Source: Candidatus Eisenbacteria bacterium
Lineage (GTDB): Bacteria > Eisenbacteria > RBG-16-71-46 > SZUA-252
NCBI GenBank assembly: GCA_005893305.1
Contig: VBOZ01000030.1
Span: 1 to 58,147, forward strand
Length of the DNA stretch: 58,147 bases
Direction of reading: 5' to 3'
A program made the translations under genes and the position numbers. How positions within the stretch are numbered: position 1 is the first letter of the stretch; every line of letters starts with the position of its first letter. This document shows, piece after piece, positions 50,090 to 56,590 of this stretch. The notes beneath the pieces are model-generated. The model worked only from the letters and a program-made list of their open reading frames with translations, had not been told where the DNA came from and searched no databases.

Positions 50090-51076
50090 TTACGGCACGA
50101 TCGCGAGTCGCGTGACCTTACGTCCGAGCGGAGTGTCGAGGATCGCGTTGTAGAGACCGGGAGCCACCTTGTTGCCGTGGTCGGACTGGCAGAGCCAGTC
50201 CACCGCTGTTTCCCCCGCGGGCATGTCTTCGTTGATCAGCTCGCTGATCAGGTGTCCGGTCAGGTCGTAGATCACGAGGCGAACTCGGCCCGAAGCGCCG
50301 CTGGCCGTGCCGGCCATGAAGCGGAGCGTCACTTTCCCGCTCGCCGGGTTGGGGTACCCGAGCAATTCCCCTGGGGCCGCGACAACGCCGTCCGCGGGTA
50401 CCGAGACGTTGTACTCCGTCGGGGCGCTGTCATTGGCGCCGGCGTAGCTCGTCAGGCTGTATTTGTAGGCCTGACCGCTCAGGGCCGTGGTGTCGATCCA
50501 GGCTGTCTCCGTGATCGTCGCGGTGTGGATCAGGGTACCAATCGTGACGCCGGCCGCTCCGCGATATACGTGATAGCCGGTTGCGCCCCCGGTCGTCACC
50601 GCGTTCCACGTGAGGCGGACCCCTCCGGTCACCGGAACCCCGGCAAAATTCGCGGGCGTCGGGAGGCCTCCCCCGCCGGTGCCCGTCGACCTTGCCGCCA
50701 CGTTCGAGTAGCCCGACCAGTTGGGCACTTCGTCGGCGGTGCGAATGACGAAGTAGTACGTCTTCCCCGAGTCGAGGCCGGCTACCGTGAACGATTCCTG
50801 GCTCCCGGCGATTCTGGGAGTCGGAAGCGTTCCTGCCGACGTCGCGGCGGACCACCAGGTGGCTGTGTCCGCGGAGGCGACCGTGGACTCCGAGTATCGC
50901 AGCTCGTAGTTGGCGGCCCGTCCGACGTTGCCGTCGTCGCCGGGCGCGGTCCAGCGGAGCGCGATCGAAGCCGCGTTCAATGCCCGCGGGGCAAGGAGCG
51001 CGATCGCGAGTGCGATCGCGGCTCCAAGCGTCCGCGGAACGAGGTTCAGGTGTCGATACCGCTTCTTACCGTGCAT
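50090..51076 (-). CDS. Secreted fibronectin-III protein with FlgD-like C-terminal domain
   Basis: 328 residues; signal peptide (LGAAIALAIALLAPRALNAA). First FnIII domain has the family-specific frame ALRWTAPGDDGNVGRAANYE ... TYYFVIRTADEVPNWSGYSN; a second FnIII follows (VRLTWNAVTTGGATGYHVYR). The C-terminal ~90 residues (GYPNPASGKVTLRF ... LVIYDLTGHLISELI ... APGLYNAILDTPLG) are the FlgD-like/Por-secretion-type domain. Likely a surface or extracellular matrix protein. It overlaps the previous gene by 11 bases and shares its riboswitch-controlled transcript. Confidence 0.85.
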   Translation of the reverse strand: MHGKKRYRHLNLVPRTLGAAIALAIALLAPRALNAASIALRWTAPGDDGNVGRAANYELRYSESTVASADTATWWSAATSAGTLPTPRIAGSQESFTVAGLDSGKTYYFVIRTADEVPNWSGYSNVAARSTGTGGGGLPTPANFAGVPVTGGVRLTWNAVTTGGATGYHVYRGAAGVTIGTLIHTATITETAWIDTTALSGQAYKYSLTSYAGANDSAPTEYNVSVPADGVVAAPGELLGYPNPASGKVTLRFMAGTASGASGRVRLVIYDLTGHLISELINEDMPAGETAVDWLCQSDHGNKVAPGLYNAILDTPLGRKVTRLAIVP

Positions 51077-51956
51077 CGCGGTTGCTCATCCCCTCGAAGT
51101 CGGCCGAAGCGATCTGCTCGGTGGTCCAGGAGCCCAGATCCCCGTACGAGAGATCCCGAACCGGAGCGGGCGGGACCGTGTCGAGCGTCGAGCCGTTCAC
51201 CACGTTGGAGAGACTCGATACGTTGCTTCGCTCGTCGGACGCCCGCATGGCCACGTAGTAGGTCTGGCTCGGCTGAAGGCCGGTGACCGTGTAGGTCTGG
51301 ACCGTGCCCGCGACCAGCGGGGTCGGCTCACCGGTTACCGTCGTCGCGGAAGTCCAGTTGGTCGAGGTGATGGGTGAGGTGGAGTAGCGAATGTCGTAGG
51401 ACGTGGCGGTACCCGTGTTGTTGTCGTCACCGGGCGACGTCCAGCGAACCGCGAGGCTGTTTCCGGTGGAGCCGGTGACCGACAGGTCAGCGATCGCGGC
51501 CGGGGCGGTCGCGTCGCCCGACGTGGTCACGACGGCCACGTTCGAGAATCCCGACCAGTTCGGCACTTCGTCCGCGGTCCGGACCACGAAGTAGTACGTC
51601 GTCAGCGGAGTGAGCCCGCGGACGCGCACCGAGTCCGTGGAGCCGGAGACGCCGGGTACCGGAAGGCCGGTAGCCTGCGTCGCCGCGTTCCACCATCCAA
51701 GCGTGTCCGTGCCCGTGATCGCGGCGTTCCGGTAGCGAAGCGCGTAGCTCGTCGCGCGTCCGACCGTTCCGTCGTCTCCCGGCGCGGTCCAGCGAAGCAC
51801 GGCGGTCGAATCGGCCGCGGTCTGAGCGCGCGCTTCCGTCGGCGCGATCAAACACAGCAGGACCAACCCGGCCATGTACGCTGCAATGAGGTACCAGAGT
51901 GATGTGCTCCCGGCGTGGCCGGGGGTGGTGAAGCTTGCGGAGCGGTGCTGGCGCAT
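51066..51956 (-). CDS. Secreted double fibronectin-III protein under riboswitch control
   Basis: 296 residues from ATG 51956, with GGAGG five bases ahead. Signal peptide includes YLIAAYMAGLVLLCLIAPTE and ends near ARAQ. Two FnIII domains: VLRWTAPGDDGTVGRATSYA ... YYFVVRTADEVPNWSGFSNV, and AVRWTSPGDDNNTGTATSYD ... YYVAMRASDERSNVSSLSNV. No FlgD-like end, in contrast to its neighbour. The DNA of the first domain is clearly similar to that of the next gene, suggesting duplication. Its leader carries a GEMM-type riboswitch and its promoter is sigma-54-type, so expression should follow cyclic-dinucleotide level. Confidence 0.85.
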   Translation of the reverse strand: MRQHRSASFTTPGHAGSTSLWYLIAAYMAGLVLLCLIAPTEARAQTAADSTAVLRWTAPGDDGTVGRATSYALRYRNAAITGTDTLGWWNAATQATGLPVPGVSGSTDSVRVRGLTPLTTYYFVVRTADEVPNWSGFSNVAVVTTSGDATAPAAIADLSVTGSTGNSLAVRWTSPGDDNNTGTATSYDIRYSTSPITSTNWTSATTVTGEPTPLVAGTVQTYTVTGLQPSQTYYVAMRASDERSNVSSLSNVVNGSTLDTVPPAPVRDLSYGDLGSWTTEQIASADFEGMSNRDAR

Positions 51957-51961
51957 GTTGT

Positions 51962-52034
51962 CCTCCCCATCCGGAGGGGCGTCCGGCTCCCGTAGCCAGG
52001 CCGCCACTGACCCCTGTGATCCATGGCGGTCCGG
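51962..52034 (-). promoter_or_regulatory. Riboswitch expression platform with hidden ribosome-binding site
   Basis: Two structures on the - strand. An alternative stem pairs CCGG-A-CCGCCA (52034-52024) with TGGCGG-C-CTGG (52006-51996); it uses bases that also form the 3' side of aptamer stem P1 (52025-52019), so the two exclude each other. Closer to the gene, CCTCC (51977-51973) can pair with the Shine-Dalgarno GGAGG (51966-51962). This is the layout of a translation-regulating riboswitch. Confidence 0.65.
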
Positions 52035-52133
52035 CCGGCGTGGGTCGTTTCCGGGCTTGTTCCCGAAGCCCGCGACCGTTAGCCCCGTGACTCTGCGCCC
52101 TGCCCTTTCAGACAGTTTGCTCTGAACATGGAT
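52019..52133 (-). ncRNA. GEMM-I (cyclic-di-GMP-I type) riboswitch aptamer, A20 variant
   Basis: Read on the - strand, the core (52124-52079) aligns without gaps over 46 positions to the V. cholerae Vc2 aptamer: CAGAGCAAAC, then UGUCU-GAAA-GGGCAG (a stem differing from Vc2 at several positions yet fully paired, i.e. covariation), GGGCGCAGAGUC, CACGGGGCUAA. P1 is ATCCATG (52133-52127) with CATGGAT (52025-52019). P2 is GGUCG ... CGACC capped by CGGGCUU / AAGCCCG. The A equivalent to A47 is kept. The base equivalent to G20 is A (52121), and A43 is G, as I recall for GEMM-Ib RNAs that prefer 3',3'-cGAMP. Confidence 0.82.
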
Positions 52134-52163
52134 TGCGGTAAGCCCTTCCCCGATTCGCTGTCG

Positions 52164-52179
52164 AGCACGATCCATGCCA
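52164..52179 (-). promoter_or_regulatory. Sigma-54 promoter of the riboswitch/fibronectin-III operon
   Basis: TGGCATGGATCGTGCT on the - strand: GG at 52178-52177 and GC at 52166-52165, ten bases apart, within TGGCATG-N4-GTGCT. Transcription would begin near 52153, about 20 bases before aptamer stem P1. A 10-bp palindrome CAACATGTTG (52182-52191) abuts it upstream. Confidence 0.65.
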
Positions 52180-52191
52180 CACAACATGTTG

Positions 52192-52406
52192 CGTTGCGCA
52201 TGGCCGCTTCGGGTCGTATCCGATGGGCTTCACGTGCACCTACATCGCGTCAGTGCTGTTGTGTGCAACGGGCACGGCCAGATTTGCAGTTGCGGACGGG
52301 CAGGACTGCACGAGGGGGGCGCCGATCGGCACCGGCCTCGGGGAGTCGTCTTCGTACGCGCGCCGTACGAGCGGGTACAGAAGGACTACATCAGGCGAGG
52401 CGAGTC
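52192..52406. other. Noncoding stretch upstream of the sigma-54 promoter
   Basis: About 215 bases between the end of the acyltransferase-like gene and the promoter elements. Short + strand frames here have no ribosome-binding site and run into the antisense of the neighbouring gene. Enhancer sites for a sigma-54 activator would be expected here, but I could not define one with confidence. Confidence 0.4.
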
Positions 52407-53555
52407 CTACATCTCCTCAGGCGCGATCTCGCCCTCGCGGTTCTGGGGGGTGGGCCGACGCGATCTCTGCTTCACTGCATGAACGAAGTCTGTTCGCCAC
52501 CTGGCGCCCCATCTCGCGAGACGCGCGAGTGCCGTGTCGTTGTACATATTGATGGTCGATAGCGCGCGGCTCCGCTTCGTCCATCGGCCCTTGTAGTGGC
52601 CGCCTCGCAGGAGGTCGACCTCCTTCAGTCCTTCTTCGGAGGATTCCCTGATGACCTCGTACAAGAGGAGATTTCCAGCGCCGTACTTTTCCCACGCCGG
52701 ATCCATGCCCGTCTGGTAGGCGAAGGCCCGCCCGTGGCACTCGAAGCAGTACCAAGCGGAGAGAGGAACTCCGCGCTGGCGTAGGAATCGGAGCCGCAGC
52801 TGCCCCTGCTGCTGGAGCCGAACCGCGATATCCTCATGGAATCGGATCAGCCGCTCTCCCTCGAATACCGTGGCCCTCTTCAAGCTGGCAGCGCGCAGGC
52901 GGTGGAGATCGAACAGTTGTCGCACCGCGTTCTTGGCTTCAACCGGATCGCACTTCCAGTACTCCACGCCCATTCCGCCGAAAAGCTGGCCGGCCAGGCC
53001 CTCCAGGTGCTTTCGTTTCTTCTTCCGAAGGCTCATGCGATACGAGTCGAAGCCAACGCTCAGGTCGACGTAGGGAGCGGCGGACACGACCCGCGAGTCC
53101 ACGGGAAACGGAACCGTGTTTCCCTCTGCCCATTCCAGCAAACGCGAATCCTCGGCGACGTGGGAGAAATGAAGCAGGTCCCAATCGCGGAATTCCCACT
53201 GCAAGTAGGTCCCGGCGGCAGCCAGACATTCGGCCGCGTCCGACGCGGACGCGATGAGGTCGATGTGGTCGGACCCGAGCTCCCGGCTTCCACAGTAGAG
53301 GAGCGTCCGTGTTGGGAGAGCCGCGTCCTCCACGATCATCCAGCGGGAAGCGAGGGGGAGGATCCCCACGAGTGTTTCCCCCCGATAGAAGTGGAGCAGC
53401 ACGGGCTCGTAGGCGTCCCCGAAGTGCCTCCACCAGGCCTCGATCCATTCCCAGGTGGAGAAGGTCGACGGGCGGGCCATGGCCGCGACGAGGCCGTTCC
53501 ACTCCGCGCGAATTTCACGGAGCCGGTCCACGTCAGCCCGCTCGACGCGAAGCAT
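52407..53555 (-). CDS. FemAB/GNAT-fold acyltransferase of an EPS locus
   Basis: 382 residues from ATG 53555, coupled to the glycosyltransferase by TGATG; the longer open frame upstream is a shadow. The protein resembles the BcsL/CelD acetyltransferase-6 group: FSTWEWIEAWWRHFGDAYEP, LVGILPLASRWMI, and the C-terminal SAWYCFECHGRAFAYQTGMD ... GAGNLLLYEVI ... VDLLRGGHYKGRW. Members acylate polysaccharide or sugar precursors, and FemAB-like proteins of this kind are recurrent in exosortase/EPS clusters. Substrate unknown. Confidence 0.82.
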   Translation of the reverse strand: MLRVERADVDRLREIRAEWNGLVAAMARPSTFSTWEWIEAWWRHFGDAYEPVLLHFYRGETLVGILPLASRWMIVEDAALPTRTLLYCGSRELGSDHIDLIASASDAAECLAAAGTYLQWEFRDWDLLHFSHVAEDSRLLEWAEGNTVPFPVDSRVVSAAPYVDLSVGFDSYRMSLRKKKRKHLEGLAGQLFGGMGVEYWKCDPVEAKNAVRQLFDLHRLRAASLKRATVFEGERLIRFHEDIAVRLQQQGQLRLRFLRQRGVPLSAWYCFECHGRAFAYQTGMDPAWEKYGAGNLLLYEVIRESSEEGLKEVDLLRGGHYKGRWTKRSRALSTINMYNDTALARLARWGARWRTDFVHAVKQRSRRPTPQNREGEIAPEEM

Positions 53556-54670
53556 CAGGGCTTGGCTCCGGCCAGGAGACGCCGGTAGGTCGCGAGATGC
53601 GCGGAGACCATGGCTCCGATACTGAATCGCTCCACGGAGGCACGCGCATCCGCCCCCATGCGATCGCGGAGGTTTCCATCCGCGAGGAGAGCGCTTATCC
53701 GGGAAGCGAGCGCCGGCACGTCGCCGGTCGGGACGAGATAACCCGTCCTGCCATCCTCGATCAGCTCCTCGTTGCCCCCCACTCGGGTCGCGACCGGGGG
53801 GACGCCGCACGCCATGTACTCAAGCAAGGAGTTCGAGAACCCCTCGGATTCGGAGCAGAGGAGGCCGACGCGGAAGTGTTTCACGACGGGGATTACGTCC
53901 GGCAGGCTCCCGAGCAGATGCAGGAACGGGCGCACGCCGAGTCTCTCCGCCAGCGCCTCCAGGTCGGCCTCGAGCGTGCCTTCCCCGATCAGAACGAGGT
54001 GCGCCGATGGGTGATCGTGATGAGCCCTCGCGAATGCTTGGATCGCATCGGCGGGACGTTTGACGGGTCTGAGGTTCGCGACCATCCCGACGATTGGATC
54101 GTCCTTGCCGATCCCGAGCCGCTCCCGCAGGTCCGGCTGGGCCGGCTCGGCGATGCGGGGCGTGGAATAGCCGTTGTAGATCACCTCCACCTGCTTCGGC
54201 GGTACCTTTTCGTGCCGAACGGCGTGATCCGCCACGGCGCGGCTGTTCGCGACGATGCGATCCACAAACGGATTGGCCAGGCGCGCCAGGAATAGCTTGG
54301 CGGGAGAGTACCAAAGGCCCATGTCACGCCTGGAGACGATCACCTTGCATCCGCTAAGCTTGGCGAAGATGGGAACGATCAGGGCCGCGTCATTGAAGAA
54401 GACGTGCACGAGGTCGATGCGCTCGCGACGCAGGAATTGCGCGAAACGGATCAGGCGGATCGGGGTCTTCACGCTGAGAACGCGCCCGACATCGAGCGTC
54501 GAAATGGGGCAGATCCGACTCCCCTGCTCCCGCGTGAACGGGGACGGTCGAAGCACGGCGAGCCGCGGGGATTCCCCGGCGCGGGCGAGACCCTGGATCA
54601 ATTCCAGGAGCTGGCCCTCCGTGCCGCCGTTTGGGTGCTCGTAGTAGTCGATGACGAAAAGAACGTTCAT
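53555..54670 (-). CDS. Glycosyltransferase family 4 (GT-B fold)
   Basis: 371 residues from ATG 54670. N-terminal MNVLFVIDYYEHPNGGTEGQ contains the acceptor-side Gly-rich loop; the middle has VIYNGYSTPRI and VGMVANLRPVKRPADAIQAF; the donor-binding E(x7)E motif is in SESEGFSNSLLEYMACGVPP followed by VGGNEELI. Adds a sugar to a lipid-linked EPS intermediate on the inner membrane face. Lies between a deacetylase and the acyltransferase-like gene in one run. Confidence 0.92.
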   Translation of the reverse strand: MNVLFVIDYYEHPNGGTEGQLLELIQGLARAGESPRLAVLRPSPFTREQGSRICPISTLDVGRVLSVKTPIRLIRFAQFLRRERIDLVHVFFNDAALIVPIFAKLSGCKVIVSRRDMGLWYSPAKLFLARLANPFVDRIVANSRAVADHAVRHEKVPPKQVEVIYNGYSTPRIAEPAQPDLRERLGIGKDDPIVGMVANLRPVKRPADAIQAFARAHHDHPSAHLVLIGEGTLEADLEALAERLGVRPFLHLLGSLPDVIPVVKHFRVGLLCSESEGFSNSLLEYMACGVPPVATRVGGNEELIEDGRTGYLVPTGDVPALASRISALLADGNLRDRMGADARASVERFSIGAMVSAHLATYRRLLAGAKP

Positions 54671-54680
54671 CGATCCGGGG

Positions 54681-55676
54681 TCACCAACCAGGCATCCCGC
54701 TAACCCGCATCCGGAAGAGAGCAAGCGAGTCGTACCGCCCGACCGCTACCCGCGGGACCGCGAGGTCGGAATCCCCTTTTCTCCAGAGCCCCGGTCGCGT
54801 CGCCTGGCTGCTGTCAAAGCCGCACTCCCGGACGATACCCGCGATCTCAGGGGTGAACATTCCGTGCGGGTAGGCGAAGTGCCGAACGGACTTTCCGGTC
54901 CATTCTTCGAGTAGTTTCTTGGATTTGAGGACGCTATCGTGCACTTCATCGTGGGAGAGCAGGGGTAGGACTTCGTGCCCGTGCGAATGGGCACCGAACG
55001 TGACGAACCGGGACCGCGCCATTTCTTGGATGTCGGGAACGGACAGCAGTGGAAGCGGCGGGAGTGTCCCTTGAACGCCCGCCTGGCGTAGGACGTCCAG
55101 GACCGCCGGATCCAGATCCGCGGGGGGAAGCCCCTTGAGGTCGGCGAGGGCGCGTTGAATCTCGACCCATCTGCTCTCCCCCTCGCCGGCGTCTCCGGGC
55201 CGGTATGTCCCCAGCCCCCATGCGCGAAGGTCGATCTCTTCGGCGCCTTCCGACAGAAGGGCCGCGATAACGCGGTCGAACCAATGGGAGGTATTGCCCT
55301 CGATGGCTCCCGTGGCGACAAAAATCGTAATTGGAATCTCCAACCTCTCAATGAGGGGCCAGACGACGTCCCGGTTCCCTTTGTATCCGTCATCGAAGGT
55401 CACTGCGGCCATGCACCGCCTGCCCCTTCCGGGTTCCCGCATCCGGCGGAGCAGCTCGTCGAGGCTCAGGATATCAAACCGCTCGCGGAGATAGAGCATC
55501 TGGGCCCGAAACGCCGTCTCTCGAACCACGGTCCAAGCGTCATGAGGGTCTTCGTCCGGCAGGATCTCATGATACATGAGGGATGCCGTCTGGACTTGCG
55601 CCCGCGCAGCTCGCGAGAGAGCGAGCAATGGCTCGAGCGCCACGATGGGGGCGAGACGGTTTCGCGAGAGCTTCAC
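54681..55676 (-). CDS. Polysaccharide deacetylase (NodB homology)
   Basis: 331 residues from GTG 55676 (GGAGA upstream); the frame continues upstream without a good start. Motifs: SLMYHEILPDEDP, the catalytic Asp-Asp in TFDDGYKGNRDVVWPL, THE-like metal motif HSHGHEVLPLLS, and the RxxAxPxG-type RHFAYPHGMFTPEI. Removes N-acetyl groups from an EPS or envelope glycan. Distinct from the XrtA-type deacetylase at 49136-50014. First gene of the deacetylase - GT4 - acyltransferase run. Confidence 0.88.
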   Translation of the reverse strand: MKLSRNRLAPIVALEPLLALSRAARAQVQTASLMYHEILPDEDPHDAWTVVRETAFRAQMLYLRERFDILSLDELLRRMREPGRGRRCMAAVTFDDGYKGNRDVVWPLIERLEIPITIFVATGAIEGNTSHWFDRVIAALLSEGAEEIDLRAWGLGTYRPGDAGEGESRWVEIQRALADLKGLPPADLDPAVLDVLRQAGVQGTLPPLPLLSVPDIQEMARSRFVTFGAHSHGHEVLPLLSHDEVHDSVLKSKKLLEEWTGKSVRHFAYPHGMFTPEIAGIVRECGFDSSQATRPGLWRKGDSDLAVPRVAVGRYDSLALFRMRVSGMPGW

Positions 55677-55800
55677 TTGGTTTTCTCCTGACACGCGTCG
55701 GGCGGGATCTGCCTCGAACGTACTCTGATCGGGCCTTCGGCGGGGCAATGGATCACCGTCGACGGGTCTAGGGGCAGAGGCGGAGAAAGGGTGGCGGTTC

Positions 55801-56514
55801 TTAGGGCAGGAGGAGGAGCCGCTCACGCACCCGGGAAGACCCGACCGTTCCGAGGACTTCGTAATAGCCCGGGGCGACCGGGTTCCCGGAGGTTGCGAGC
55901 CGATCCCAAGTGATCGACGTGATGCCCGATGGGTAGGTCGTGTCGGCAACGTCGGCGATGACATGTCCGTTCAGATCGTAGACGCGAATTCGGACTAGCC
56001 GCGGCTCCGTGCCGCCGACGCGGAGCTCGAATCGTATCGGGCCGGATGGCGCAGGGTTTGGAAAGGCACGGAGATCCGATGCTTCTTCGGTGCCCGGCGC
56101 CAGAGGTGAACCAGGAGGCGGAGGAGTTCCCGTCGTCTGCGCCGAGCCGACATTCGAGTAGCTGGACCAATTGAGAGCTTCGTCCGCGACCCGAAGCACG
56201 AAGTAGTAGGTTGTTCCGGGAGAGAGGCCCGTCACGAGCACGGAATCGAGGGCGCCGGGCATCGAGGGCTGGGGTACACCAATCACGTGAGTCGCCTGGT
56301 TCCACCACGCCGCGATCGAGCTGCCGACGGGACTTGTCGAGTACCGGAGATCATACTGCCACGCCTGTCCGTTCGATCCGTCGTCTCCGGTCGCGGTCCA
56401 GGAGACCAAAAGCGTGGCGTCCGACTGAGCCGCGGCTGGAATCGCGCAGCACAGAGCTACGATCGCCAAGCTCAGAGCGGCAAGCGTGCGCCGCGCGCGT
56501 CGTGTCGACGTCAT
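55801..56514 (-). CDS. Secreted fibronectin-III protein with FlgD-like C-terminal domain
   Basis: 237 residues from ATG 56514. Signal peptide (LAALSLAIVALCCAIPAAAQ). One FnIII domain of the same lineage as the two at 50090-51956 (LLVSWTATGDDGSNGQAWQY ... YYFVLRVADEALNWSSYSNV), a Pro-rich linker, then the FlgD-like end (AFPNPAPSGPIRFEL ... IRVYDLNGHVIADV ... APGYYEVLGTVG). No GEMM-type leader or sigma-54 promoter was found ahead of it. Confidence 0.85.
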   Translation of the reverse strand: MTSTRRARRTLAALSLAIVALCCAIPAAAQSDATLLVSWTATGDDGSNGQAWQYDLRYSTSPVGSSIAAWWNQATHVIGVPQPSMPGALDSVLVTGLSPGTTYYFVLRVADEALNWSSYSNVGSAQTTGTPPPPGSPLAPGTEEASDLRAFPNPAPSGPIRFELRVGGTEPRLVRIRVYDLNGHVIADVADTTYPSGITSITWDRLATSGNPVAPGYYEVLGTVGSSRVRERLLLLP

Positions 56515-56590
56515 GAAGGAGTCCCCCAAGTGGAACAACTCCACATCAAGATCGGCACCGGTGAAGCGCCTTGCAACTTTTTCCGGCTTC

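Noticed and set aside
52223-52552. Small + strand frame with a signal-peptide-like start
   Set aside because: Runs antisense into the acyltransferase gene, lacks a ribosome-binding site, and crosses the sigma-54 upstream region.
55677-55800. GGTGATCCATTGC upstream of the deacetylase as a sigma-54 promoter
   Set aside because: GG and GC are nine bases apart, not ten, and flanking consensus bases are missing.
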